From Apibacter adventoris (GTDB lineage: Bacteria; Bacteroidota; Bacteroidia; Flavobacteriales; Weeksellaceae), in the NCBI RefSeq assembly GCF_002964975.1, contig NZ_PSZM01000046.1:248001-312000 (forward strand): a stretch of 64,000 nt of DNA, in the 5' to 3' direction. The notes under the pieces were generated by a model. It was given only the letters and a program-made list of their open reading frames with translations, ran no database searches and was not told where the DNA came from. The position numbers were made by a program, and so were the translations under genes. Of the stretch, positions 46,299 to 55,275 are shown piece by piece (within the stretch, counting starts at the first letter, position 1; each line of letters starts with the position of its first letter).

Positions 46299-47414
46299 CT
46301 AAGCATTTAACATTACGGGCATTACAAGCATTAAAACGTCTTCATTTTCATCAACCCCATCTACAGGCTTTATTATTCCTGCTCGGTTTGGAGTAGACAT
46401 TTCCAATGAAATATCTTCTGAAGAAAGATTTGTAAGCATTTCATTAAGAAATTTGGAGTTAAAGCCAATTTTTAATTCTTCCCCATTATAGTCACAAGGT
46501 AAACTCATTTCAGCCTTGTTTGCAAAATCTACATCTTCTGCACTTAGTTTTAAAGAGTTTCCATTTAGCGAAAGACGCACTTGCGATGTAGATTTGTTAG
46601 AGAATAAAGCAGCTCTTTTGAGAGAACTTAAAAATAGTTGACGATTTATGGTAAGGATATTTGGATTTTCTTTAGGAATTACAGCATCATAATTTGGATA
46701 TTTTCCGTCTATCAAACGACATACCCATTGGGTTTCATTATGGGTAAACCGCGCATTGGTTTCATTGAAGTCTACAGTAACTTCGTCATCATATGCCATA
46801 AGAGCATTTTTCAATAAAGTTAACGGTTTTTTAGGCATAATAAATTCTATTTCTTCAGGCGAAGAAATATCATTCCTTGTATATTTAACAAGCCTGTGAG
46901 CGTCTGTGGCTACAAAACGACATTCATTTTCTGTAAATTGAAATAATACTCCGGTCATTACCGGACGCATAGCATCATTTCCAGTAGAGAAAATAGTATT
47001 GGCTATAGCTTCTGCTAAGACAGAGGCTTTTATAGTAATTGATTTATTTGTATCTAATTCCGGTAGAGTAGGGTATTGGTCCACTTCATCCAGGGCTATA
47101 AAATAGTTGTCTTTTTCGTCTACTATTTCCAGCTGATTTCCTTCTTGTGAAAAGGATAAAGGTTGTTCGGAAAAAGTTTTAATTATATCGGTTAATAATT
47201 TTGAAGGTACAGCTATTTTCCCGGAATCGCTACTTTGTACTTCAATACTTGTTTTCATAGTTGTTTCTCCATCAGAGCCATATATGACCAATTTTTCTGA
47301 ATTTAGGTCAAATAAAAAGTTTTCTAAAACTGGCAAGGATGAATTACCTCCTGTAACTCCACTAATTAATTGTAAAGCCTTTAATAATTCTCCGCTAGAA
47401 ACTATAAATTTCAT
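46299..47414 (-). CDS. dnaN: DNA polymerase III sliding clamp, beta subunit
   Basis: The 371-residue protein has three repeated clamp domains. It begins MKFIVSSGELLKALQLISGV and ends DENEDVLMLVMPVMLNA, with the typical VRLSLNGNSLKLSAEDVDFA and the C-terminal clamp-binding MPVM region. The dimeric ring holds polymerase III on DNA. A TAATTTTG -7 element reads on the minus strand at 47440-47447, giving a leader of about 25 bases. dnaA is not adjacent here, as is common in Bacteroidota. There is no other gene in its transcript. Confidence 0.96.
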   Translation of the reverse strand: MKFIVSSGELLKALQLISGVTGGNSSLPVLENFLFDLNSEKLVIYGSDGETTMKTSIEVQSSDSGKIAVPSKLLTDIIKTFSEQPLSFSQEGNQLEIVDEKDNYFIALDEVDQYPTLPELDTNKSITIKASVLAEAIANTIFSTGNDAMRPVMTGVLFQFTENECRFVATDAHRLVKYTRNDISSPEEIEFIMPKKPLTLLKNALMAYDDEVTVDFNETNARFTHNETQWVCRLIDGKYPNYDAVIPKENPNILTINRQLFLSSLKRAALFSNKSTSQVRLSLNGNSLKLSAEDVDFANKAEMSLPCDYNGEELKIGFNSKFLNEMLTNLSSEDISLEMSTPNRAGIIKPVDGVDENEDVLMLVMPVMLNA

Positions 47415-47753
47415 ATAATGAGTTTTTTCTTAATATTTACAAAATTAGTTTTTTTCGTTCTAACTCAAAGTTTTTTTATACTTTATTTTTAATTTTATTT
47501 ACCATTCGCTAGTTTTTATTTAGTTTGTTTACGAACTTATTTTTTTACGAGTGAATAATTTTACTTTTTATTAGATATATATTTAATTTTATAAGAATAA
47601 ATTATGTGAGAATTGAAAGCTAAATGGAATTTTTGATAAAAAAAAGGCTAAGGATTTTTTTTAATCCTTATTTTCTTTTAGTATTTTAGGTTTTAGAATT
47701 CGAAATTTTAATAAATATTATAAAAAGAGTATATTTGTAAACATTTTATCTAT
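47415..47753. promoter_or_regulatory. dnaN promoter, hairpin and tmRNA promoter
   Basis: 339 bases between divergent genes. It holds the dnaN -7 element (47440-47447, minus strand) and an AAGGATT/AATCCTT hairpin with A and T tracts at about 47649-47673. It also holds TATATTTG at 47730-47737, the -7 element of ssrA, which starts 17 bases later. No gene is visible. Confidence 0.65.
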
Positions 47754-48151
47754 GGGGCTGACTGGTTTTGACAGCAAGATCAATGGATAAGTAAGCATGT
47801 CGAGCCATGTAATACAATCTCGTAAAACTTGTATTACAAAATTATAACTGGCAACGAAGAATACGCTTTAGCTGCTTAATATAACTGAATCATAGTAGGT
47901 TGAAGCATTTTTTCTACAAGGTAGAAAAGCTAAATGTCTCTCAAAAGCCTTTCTCTGCGGCGTTTGGTATAGAGGTACAGGAATGTAGAGATAGAATAAA
48001 GTAAGCATCGGACTTTATTCAAAATTTAAGATGATAAGCTGTAAATAGGATGCAGGTCTTCAGTTTACAGTCGAAAATTAAGGATCTGATAAGCATGTAG
48101 AAAGCTTATGTATTGCTTGTTTGGACGAGGGTTCGAATCCCTCCAGCTCCA
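47754..48151 (+). ncRNA. ssrA: tmRNA (one-piece), ssrA
   Basis: The start GGGGCTG (47754-47760) pairs with CAGCTCC (48144-48150), forming the tRNA-like acceptor with discriminator A at 48151. The T arm reads GGTTCGAATCC. The tag reading frame is at 47850-47879: GGC AAC GAA GAA TAC GCT TTA GCT GCT TAA, or GNEEYALAA, a typical proteolysis tag for this phylum. CCA is not encoded. The RNA rescues stalled ribosomes with SmpB. Its 3' end is a favourite island integration site, and a degenerate copy of that end lies at 50720-50737. Confidence 0.95.
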
Positions 48152-48157
48152 CAAAAT
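48140..48157 (+). other. Left attachment-like site (tmRNA 3' end)
   Basis: CCCTCCAGCTCCACAAAA at the end of ssrA matches TCCTCCAGTTCCATAAAA at 50720-50737 in 15 of 18 positions. Each is followed by further A-rich sequence. They bracket a segment of about 2.6 kb with defence-type genes. No integrase is left inside. Confidence 0.55.
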
Positions 48158-48185
48158 GGATTTTAGAGAATCCATTTAAAATTTA

Positions 48186-48231
48186 AAAGACCTATAAATC
48201 AATAATATATTTGATTTGTAGGTCTTTTTTT
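48186..48231 (+). terminator. Terminator of ssrA
   Basis: AAGACCTATAAATCAA (about 48187-48202) pairs with TTGATTTGTAGGTCTT (48211-48226), followed by a T run to 48231. It is one of the strongest hairpins in the window. A TATATTTG -7 element at 48442-48449 then serves the next gene. The rest of 48232-48480 shows nothing else. Confidence 0.85.
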
Positions 48232-48480
48232 AGTTTGCTTTATATTGTGTGATATTGTTAAAAAACAGAATAAACCCAACCGGACATTTCTTGTGAGCTT
48301 GTAATTGTGGATCGAAATAAGAGAATGTTACATTTGATTTTCAGGAAAGAGTAGTTATATTTACCATATACGACGCTTCGCTATGATAGGGTATGAGTAA
48401 AATTAAGAAAATATTTTATGGTATGTAAAAATAATAATTATTATATTTGATTTATATTATTATGTTCATAAAATACTACT

Positions 48481-48870
48481 ATGAATATCCAAGATTATCT
48501 AAAAAGCCTAAATAGTCATTTTAAAAGGGATATATCAACAGAGCTCACATTTAGAGGTGACCTGCAACGACTCTTAGAGTCATTAGTTCCACAAGTGAAA
48601 GTGACAAATGAACCCCGCCGTATTGGTTGTGGAGCTCCCGACTATGTTATAACCCATAGAGATATTCCCGTGGGTTATATTGAAGCTAAGGATATAGATA
48701 CCGACCTGAAAGCTAAACAATACAGAGAACAGTTCGACCGATACAGAAATGCTCTAGATAATCTTATTATCACCGACTATCTGACTTTTGTCCTGTATAA
48801 AGAAGGAGAGTTTGTTACCTCTGTACAAATAGGTAAAGTGCAGAACAAAAAAATAATAACCTCGTTTTGA
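48481..48870 (+). pseudogene. N-terminal fragment of a type ISP restriction-modification enzyme
   Basis: The 129-residue product matches only the first part of type ISP (LlaGI/LlaBIII-like) enzymes, which are normally about 1500 residues or more. NIQDYLKSLNSHF and FRGDLQRLLESLVP are followed by the nuclease motif GCGAPDYVI ... GYIEAKD, with Asp54, Glu68 and Lys70 all intact, and then ALDNLIITDYLTF. The helicase, methylase and target-recognition parts are missing. The last ten residues diverge before a stop 27 bases ahead of the DUF262 gene. It is probably a remnant, although a free PD-(D/E)XK domain could in principle still be made from the good promoter upstream. Confidence 0.8.
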
Positions 48871-48897
48871 TAATAACCAAATTAAAAATAAAATAAT

Positions 48898-50655
48898 ATG
48901 TTAAGTGCTAATAAAGAAAAACTACAATCCTATTTTATGGGAGCGAACCAGTTTATAATACCTTTCTTTCAACGTTCCTATGTTTGGGATTCTAAAAATT
49001 GGTTAGAACTATGGGAAAATATAATAAATGTAAAAAATAAAATTAGTGAAGGGAAAACAGAAAGTGAGCATTTCATTGGAACAATAATAATAAAACAGTC
49101 TACGAAAACAGAGAGGTTAGGTGCATTAGAATATGATTTGATTGATGGACAACAAAGATTAACAACTATTTGTATTTTACTTAGGGCTTTACATGATGTG
49201 TCAAATGAAGATTCTTTAAAGAAATGGATTTTTGATTTGCTAATTTCAAGAGATTCATATGGCAATGAAAATATTAGAATATTGCATAGTAAGGTTGATA
49301 AAAAATATTTTGAACAAGTGATTCTTGATAAAGAGTGTAATAATTTATTATATAATAAATTTAATGAAATAGAAGAAATTAAACAAAGTAAAGAAAATGG
49401 TATAAAACAAGCATATTGTTTTTTTCGGAAACAAATAATAAAAGAATTAGTTCAAGAAGATATTAGATCTTTTGCAGGAATTCTTTTAGAGAGATTACCT
49501 GTTATACATATGGCTCTATCTAAGGATGATGATGTCCAACAAATTTTTGACACAATAAATTCTTTAGGTGTAAGGCTTACTACTGCTGAACTATTGAAAA
49601 ATCATTTATATGCATATAAAAATGTTGCTTCAAAATATAAAGAATATTGGGAGGACGTTTTTGAAGCTGATGAAGATGCTATAAATTTTTGGAATGAAAA
49701 TAAAACTTCTGGACGTATAATGCGGACGACAATAGAGCTATTTCTTTATAGTTATCTAGTCATAATAAAGGAAGGTACTGTTAAGATGGAATCCTTGTTT
49801 AAGGAATTTAAAGATTTTCTCAAAGATAAAACAGCAGAAGAGAGGCTGGAATTTGCTAAAGATTTGAGTGAATATGGACAACTATATTCCAAGATACCAG
49901 ATGGAAAAAATCTTGGAGAAATAATGTTTAATGAACATGATAAACGTTTTTTTCATGTTATTCAAGGTTTGGAAAATACAACTATTTTGCCTTTAGTATT
50001 ATATATTTATAAAAGAGTTGATAATGAGTTAGAAAGAAATAAAATCCTAAGAATATTTGAATCTTATTTGATTAGAAGAGCTATCTGTAAATTAACTACT
50101 AAAAATTACAATAATTTGTTTATATCTATATTAAAAGACATGAAAAAAGAACCTGTTATTACAGCAGACATTGTCAAACAAAAATTAATGTCTTATGAAG
50201 ATGATAGTAACAGAGTCCCTAATGACGAAGATTTTAAAACGGGTTTTTATTCTTCTCATTTAGTGAATAAATACACAAGTGAAATATTGTATTGTATAGC
50301 TCTTTATCAAATATGTAATGAGTTTCAAGATTCAAAAAAATTGAGTCTTAGCAATTTAAGTTTGGAACATATGATGCCTAAAAAATGGAGGAATAATTGG
50401 CCACTAGAAGAAGGCGAAGATGAATTTCAAAGAGATTCTATTTTATTAACTTTAGGTAATCTCACTTTGGTAACGGGCAAATTAAATAGTTCTATGAGAG
50501 ATTCACCTTGGAAAAATAAAAAAGAGGCATTGAGGAAAAATTCATCATTGAGGATTACAACAGATTATATTCATACCGATATCTGGAATGAGAATGAAAT
50601 CTTGAATCGAGTTCAAAGTTTATTTGAATATGCTAAAACAATTTGGAATATGTAA
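48898..50655 (+). CDS. DUF262/DUF1524 protein, GmrSD-type nuclease
   Basis: The 585-residue protein has an N-terminal DUF262 (ParB-like) domain with FIIPFFQRSYVWDSKNW, EHFIGTIII and YDLIDGQQRLTT. The middle is helical. A C-terminal DUF1524 HNH-type nuclease domain has LSLEHMMPKKW and TLGNLTLVTGKLNSSMRDSP. This is the fused GmrSD form of type IV-like restriction enzymes, which cut modified (glucosylated or hydroxymethylated) phage DNA and need a nucleotide. It is complete and the only intact defence gene of the tmRNA island. It follows the ISP fragment by 27 bases and may be read from the same promoter. Confidence 0.9.
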   Translation: MLSANKEKLQSYFMGANQFIIPFFQRSYVWDSKNWLELWENIINVKNKISEGKTESEHFIGTIIIKQSTKTERLGALEYDLIDGQQRLTTICILLRALHDVSNEDSLKKWIFDLLISRDSYGNENIRILHSKVDKKYFEQVILDKECNNLLYNKFNEIEEIKQSKENGIKQAYCFFRKQIIKELVQEDIRSFAGILLERLPVIHMALSKDDDVQQIFDTINSLGVRLTTAELLKNHLYAYKNVASKYKEYWEDVFEADEDAINFWNENKTSGRIMRTTIELFLYSYLVIIKEGTVKMESLFKEFKDFLKDKTAEERLEFAKDLSEYGQLYSKIPDGKNLGEIMFNEHDKRFFHVIQGLENTTILPLVLYIYKRVDNELERNKILRIFESYLIRRAICKLTTKNYNNLFISILKDMKKEPVITADIVKQKLMSYEDDSNRVPNDEDFKTGFYSSHLVNKYTSEILYCIALYQICNEFQDSKKLSLSNLSLEHMMPKKWRNNWPLEEGEDEFQRDSILLTLGNLTLVTGKLNSSMRDSPWKNKKEALRKNSSLRITTDYIHTDIWNENEILNRVQSLFEYAKTIWNM

Positions 50656-50719
50656 TAAATGCACTACACCTTACGCTACACTCACATATAACTAATTGAT
50701 AAATAGATGTATTTTTAGT

Positions 50720-50737
50720 TCCTCCAGTTCCATAAAA
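50720..50737 (+). other. Right attachment-like site (degenerate copy of the tmRNA 3' end)
   Basis: TCCTCCAGTTCCATAAAA resembles the ssrA 3' end at 48140-48157 (15 of 18). It is the expected trace of an integrated element. Divergence at three positions suggests the insertion is old. Confidence 0.55.
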
Positions 50738-50766
50738 ATCGCTAGTTATCAGTGGTTTATGAAAAT

Positions 50767-50808
50767 AACACCCGATTTTACACCCTAAAATGTAAAGTTG
50801 GGTGTTTT
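50767..50808 (+). terminator. Hairpin terminator after the DUF262 island
   Basis: AACACCCGATTTTACA (50767-50782) and TGTAAAGTTGGGTGTT (50791-50806) form a long imperfect stem with loop CCCTAAAA, followed by TT. It could end transcription from the DUF262 gene. Confidence 0.6.
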
Positions 50809-50822
50809 CTATTATAAAAATT

Positions 50823-51280
50823 AATTTACAACAATAATTTCTACATCAAATTTATGTCTATTTTTATCTCGTGTACAGTTTAAGTCATTGAAATTGGATA
50901 TATCTTTTGTTTTTCTAAGTGGATCGTAAACAAAACAGAATAGTTTTTTTTATCATATACATTGATGATATGATTCTATATCAAGTCAATTCTAGTTCCT
51001 TTAGCTCCTTGTTTAGCAATTGGAACTTCATCTCTTAAATTTAGAAAAACAGATAACATATAACATGTCTTGAACATCATACTCGTTATTTATTTCAAAA
51101 AACCTTATGTTCCTCTCTTTTTTAACCAAACAAATATATATGATACAGCTTTTCTATTCTTTGATACTAAAAGTGGTGAGAATGCTTTTATCTAATATCT
51201 GATAGAATCGTATGATTTGATTTTCCATTCAAAGATACAATATCAACTTACAAAACCTTGTTATTCATTTGGTATAGTAG
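50823..51280 (-). pseudogene. Decayed PD-(D/E)XK-type restriction nuclease gene
   Basis: Readable minus-strand pieces line up as one protein end. In transcription order they are KERNIRFFEINNEYDVQDML, LSVFLNLRDEVPIAKQGAKG with GTRIDLI, and FVYDPLRKTKDISNFNDLN followed by FDVEIIVVN and a stop at about 50823. The middle resembles the EYDVQDLLHALL ... SSRVDF catalytic region of a restriction-endonuclease-like family. At least three shifts or stops break it. The N-terminus is not recoverable. It lies beyond the right att-like site and so may belong to an older insertion. Confidence 0.55.
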
Positions 51281-51334
51281 CTCTGGGCGCCCTGAATGAA
51301 AGCAAGAAGTTGAATATAAAAAATATCAGTTTCC

Positions 51335-52690
51335 CTATTCTTTACTAAATTCTAATTTGCGGTCGCCCTGCATTAGATATAAAATATTTTTACTTGGCTC
51401 AAATTCAATATTCACCCCTATACCTTCATTACGAAACTTGTTTTCTTCATAGCTATCCAAAACAGCACCCCCTGATATTATAAGCCGATCGTGATCTTTT
51501 TCAATAACCAGTTTTATAGGAAAATTTTCATTTACATAAGTTCCTTCGTATTTATCTAAAGCTTCCGGCTTGTGAACTACACAGGTAAATTTAGGGAATA
51601 CAATATTTTCGCCATATATTATATCCATTATATCTTTTGCAAAAGATTTGTGTCTGTATCGATTTGTAATAAGACTGAAAGCAATTGCAATATCACTGTC
51701 TTCATTATAAAAGACAAAAGAATGTGTACACGATGTATCTCCTCCATGTCCAAAAAAAATCAAATTTTTATAGGGCCATATTATCATTCCTCTACCAAAT
51801 ATTTCTTTATCATGCGGCTTCATTAACTCAATAGATGGATGTTTAAGTATTTTGTTATTGAATAAACCGATGATAAAAAGATTAAGATCCGTAGGTGTTG
51901 AAATAAGATCTCCTACTCCCACTACACGATCAAAGCACATATCTTTTGCTTCTGCCCATTTGCAGTTGGCAAAAGCATATGGCAGATAAACATTTGATAC
52001 ATCATTTTGCGACGATTCTAAAGTTTTTAGATTGAGAGGGCCAGCGATTTCTCTTTGTATAATATTTGAATACGTATCACCATATTTTTGCTCAATAATT
52101 TTAGCTAAAAGATAGTATGCCGTATTTGAGTAATGCACTTTCTCGCCTGGTTGGAAGAGGACCCCTTGTTCTTTGATTTCTTCAAATATCAAACTATCAT
52201 TTACACTATCATTAAGCCATAATTTGTTGTTCTTAACTGTATAATCTCCTAGACCACTTGTATGTTCAAGCAAATTTTTTATACTAATTTTATTGGCATT
52301 AGGTACTGATGGAAAGAAATCGGAGAGTTTGTCTTCAAGTCTAAATTTATTATCATCTATTAATTTAATCGTCAAAGTCGCAGTAAACATTTTAGTTACC
52401 GAACCTATATTATATCGGGTTGTTGGGTTAAAACATCCTGCCATGAATTGTTGGACAAAACTTCGGTTATAGACCTCAACACCCCCTTTGAACAAAGAAA
52501 GAGTACCCATCCCTCCATTGTGTTCTTCAAAGTACTGTATGTATTTGTCAATTTTTTGTTTATCAATAGTTTGAGCAGAGAGCATGCTATGAAACAAAAA
52601 AATGAATAAAATCCATTTAACATATGATCTTTCTCTATTAAAAAAAACTCTTTGATTGGTTGTTGGTAAATAGGCAATTGACTTTTTCAT
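51335..52690 (-). CDS. Secreted serine beta-lactamase-like hydrolase
   Basis: The preferred start is ATG 52690 (MKKSIAYLP), giving 451 residues. The upstream in-frame ATG at 52786 adds 32 residues without known features. A signal-peptide-like stretch VKWILFIFLFHSMLSAQ precedes the mature domain. The class C beta-lactamase/DD-peptidase motifs are present: SVTK (SxxK), YSN in VHYSNTAYYLL (YxN) and HGGDTSC (HxG). A C-terminal extension of about 90 residues (YEGTYVNENFPIKLVIEKD) is typical for esterase-type members. The true substrate (peptide, ester or beta-lactam) cannot be read from the sequence. Confidence 0.85.
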   Translation of the reverse strand: MKKSIAYLPTTNQRVFFNRERSYVKWILFIFLFHSMLSAQTIDKQKIDKYIQYFEEHNGGMGTLSLFKGGVEVYNRSFVQQFMAGCFNPTTRYNIGSVTKMFTATLTIKLIDDNKFRLEDKLSDFFPSVPNANKISIKNLLEHTSGLGDYTVKNNKLWLNDSVNDSLIFEEIKEQGVLFQPGEKVHYSNTAYYLLAKIIEQKYGDTYSNIIQREIAGPLNLKTLESSQNDVSNVYLPYAFANCKWAEAKDMCFDRVVGVGDLISTPTDLNLFIIGLFNNKILKHPSIELMKPHDKEIFGRGMIIWPYKNLIFFGHGGDTSCTHSFVFYNEDSDIAIAFSLITNRYRHKSFAKDIMDIIYGENIVFPKFTCVVHKPEALDKYEGTYVNENFPIKLVIEKDHDRLIISGGAVLDSYEENKFRNEGIGVNIEFEPSKNILYLMQGDRKLEFSKE

Positions 52691-52819
52691 TGTGTATATT
52701 TCTGACCTTAAATTTAGAATATTTAGATATTGAAAAAAAATTAAGATGTACTTTTTTTTATAAATTGAAATATTGTAAAATCTCAAATATGTCCAAGGTT
52801 TTATTTAGTATTGGTTTCA

Positions 52820-53107
52820 TCATTTTTGGATAGAGTAAAGAAATATGCTTTTTCCGGCATAAGTATTTAACTGAAATGCATCTTTGTATTTATTTAAAGC
52901 CTTTGCCAATTCTTCTAACAATTTATTATCTTTTACTCCATAATAAACTTGTTTTAAAATATCGAATGTAATATTTTCATTACATCTTGGGTATTTGTCA
53001 TTTTACTATTCCTCCGTTCTGTCAATACCGGAGAGGTAACCTGCAGTTCTTCAATAGTTTCGGTTTCGGAAACATAAAACGGATTATAAAAATGGAAAAA
53101 TCTGATT
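52820..53107 (-). pseudogene. Remnant of a peptidoglycan-hydrolase toxin module
   Basis: After the lipoprotein gene at 53108, the frame reads KIRFFHFYNPFYVSETETIE, then LQVTSPVLTERRNSK. This matches the sequence just before the toxin at 60443 (QQVISPVLVERGDSK). A frameshift follows. The second frame reads NITFDILKQVYYGVKDNKLL, then EELAKALNKYKDAFQLNTY and ends IFLYSIQK with a stop at 52820-52822. This looks like the linker and helical start of a lysozyme-like effector module. It is the last, dead member of the array. Confidence 0.6.
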
Positions 53108-54337
53108 TTATTGAGAAACTTCTAAAGATATATCTCCATACGATTCCGCTTGTTTTAATGCATGTTTAAGATTAGGTAAACCATAATAATTATTTTTTCT
53201 AAATTCTTTTATAAGTTGATTCCATTGTTCTGGTTTTCTTTCATGATATTCTTTGCCTAATATAGTCCATTTTGCATGTGTTTCCATTCCTACTTCTGAA
53301 TATTTTTCTGATAATGGATCAAACGTATTTGCCATATAAGCTAATATCATATAGTATTCTTCATCACTAAAGTTTTTCCAATCATTTCTATTGCTTAAAT
53401 TTAATAATTGCTTGGCATATTGATATTCTTTATCATTTGTATTTACTTCAATATATTTTAGAATATTTTCTCTTATTTCTAGTTTATTTTGACAATTTCT
53501 TACAAACACATAATTTTTTATAAAATCATCAGCTTGGTTATAATTCTTTTCCATTACCCAGTTTAATAATTTTTTATCTTCCGTATAGCCAAAGGTGGTT
53601 ACCAAAGATTCCATAAAGTATTCATCATTATTGATCAACCAGGCAAGCTGACTTGGATCGTCATTAAATAAATATTTATTGAGGGACAGTATTAACTGCT
53701 GATTAAAACTTCTTTGTTTTGATAAATTATAATCATCATTTCTTGAAGCTAAATCTTTCCATAATTCAATAGTATAACTTTCTTCATCTATAGTATAATG
53801 TGAAGAAATTTGATTTTCTATTTTAGAAATTTTAGGGTAATTCTTTTGATAATCTATGAGTTCCGGTATATAATAAAATTTAGAGATTATTTTTCTATTT
53901 TTATCTATATAAATCCCTTTATATTCTACACCATTATAAGGGAAATAATTAAAATCTCTGTCGCATTTATCAAAAAAATTAACATATAAATATCTTTTAT
54001 CTGAATTGTTGTCAATTATTCTTTTTAATTTTAATTTAATATTTTTATTAAAATCAGATTGTAAAGGCGTTTTATATCCATTTGATTTTAATAAACTATC
54101 TGCTAAAAACATAGAAACATTTAGTTCTTCCAATTTAAATGCTTTCTTAGGAATCTCAACGCCAGGCTCTTCTATATAATGATTAGCTCCTTGCTTTAGT
54201 TGTTTTTCTAATATAATCTTTATTGTTTTATCATGAGGTTTCTTATTCGATACTATATTACTTTTCTGTTTTTCTTGACAATTTATAATATTAAAAACAA
54301 GTATAAATAAGCATATATACAATTTATTGTTTAGCAT
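53108..54337 (-). CDS. Array lipoprotein 1 (putative immunity protein)
   Basis: The 409-residue product has a lipoprotein signal MLNNKLYICLFILVFNIINC (Cys20). It has the array's common plan: a variable N-terminal third, YYIPELIDYQKNYPKI, the core LFNDDPSQLAWLINNDEYF followed by SLVTTFGYTEDKKLLNWVME, and the end FRKNNYYGLPNLKHALKQAE. The segment NIKLKLKRIIDNNSDKRYLY is shared with array lipoprotein 6, and the C-terminal third resembles lipoproteins 2 and 5. No known family is recognised. It follows the truncated hydrolase at 54399 and is separated from it by 61 bases. Immunity function is inference from position, export and paralogy. Confidence 0.75.
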   Translation of the reverse strand: MLNNKLYICLFILVFNIINCQEKQKSNIVSNKKPHDKTIKIILEKQLKQGANHYIEEPGVEIPKKAFKLEELNVSMFLADSLLKSNGYKTPLQSDFNKNIKLKLKRIIDNNSDKRYLYVNFFDKCDRDFNYFPYNGVEYKGIYIDKNRKIISKFYYIPELIDYQKNYPKISKIENQISSHYTIDEESYTIELWKDLASRNDDYNLSKQRSFNQQLILSLNKYLFNDDPSQLAWLINNDEYFMESLVTTFGYTEDKKLLNWVMEKNYNQADDFIKNYVFVRNCQNKLEIRENILKYIEVNTNDKEYQYAKQLLNLSNRNDWKNFSDEEYYMILAYMANTFDPLSEKYSEVGMETHAKWTILGKEYHERKPEQWNQLIKEFRKNNYYGLPNLKHALKQAESYGDISLEVSQ

Positions 54338-54398
54338 ATCTATTTTTTATCTTTAACAAGTTTTGTGTTTACTTTATTATGTGAAATAAGAAACTTAT

Positions 54399-55196
54399 TT
54401 ATTTTTTCAAGTTTATTGTACTATCTATTTCCTTTGATTTATTGTTTGGGTATTCTATTGTTTCTTTTTTTTCCTGTCCTCGACAAAAAACTAAAGACAA
54501 AGTGAGTACATAAACTAATATAAATTTTTCTTTTAATGGGCTTTGCTTTTCTATAAGGCTTTTATATTTTTCATATTCTTTCCAATCTACTACTATCCAC
54601 GGTGCTCTATCTCCAGTAAATTCTAATTCCTCATTTCCTTTACAACGTTTATCAAACTCAAAAACCTCATTTTTTAGTATATCAAAAGCTTTTTTTCGGG
54701 TAGCCCATCCATAAGGATTGGTTTCTAATTTTTGTCCCTTAGGGTATCCATTGAGCATCTTAGCCTGAAGCCAGAAATATTTTTCATCTTCTTCCACCAA
54801 ATGAGATACCTCATTTAATTGTTTCCCTAAAGCCTTGGAAAAATACTCTGCCCGAAATTTAATATATTCAGTATTTGAAGCCGAAGACCAGTTAGGCACA
54901 GATTTTCCGTTGGTTTTATCAGTCCAGAACCAACCGGCACTGTCTATGGCATAATGAATTTGAGTGCAGAGTAAGTCCGGTTGAGAAATAATATTTTTAT
55001 TTCCTACAAAGTCTGCATATTTTTCATAAGGTCCCGCTTCGTTATAAAGGCCTGAACTGTCTTGTATTCCGGTTAGCTGGTGAAATCCTCTCCCTTTATA
55101 AATAGATTTACTGGAACTGTACTCACTCAGGTCTTCTCCTAATAATCTGAATCTTGTTTCGGCGTATCCTAATGCAATAAACACAATTTTTTGCAT
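54399..55196 (-). pseudogene. Truncated lysozyme-like toxin fused to a lipoprotein signal sequence
   Basis: The 265-residue frame starts at an internal Met equal to Met80 of the toxin at 58995-60443 and is almost identical to it up to TGDRAPW. The upstream toxin sequence is present but shifted: compared with the other copy, 13 bases are missing near 55241, creating stops. After RAPW it diverges to WKEYEKYKSLIEKQSPLKEK. It then runs into FILVYVLTLSLVFCRGQEKK, the signal peptide and lipobox of array lipoproteins, and ends 24 residues later. The CHAP domain is replaced. It is probably inactive and arose by recombination between array units. Confidence 0.8.
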
Positions 55197-55275
55197 ACAG
55201 GTATTAATATCATAACCGGTAAATATGCGGTTAAATTCATTAACCGTTCATCATCTAAATTTTATTTTTTTAATA

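Noticed and set aside
51572-51826. 84-codon plus-strand ORF opposite the serine hydrolase
   Set aside because: Shadow of a well-supported gene with catalytic motifs.
51335-52690. Named beta-lactamase resistance gene
   Set aside because: The SxxK, YxN and HxG motifs only define the superfamily, and the C-terminal extension is more typical of esterase- or peptidase-type members.
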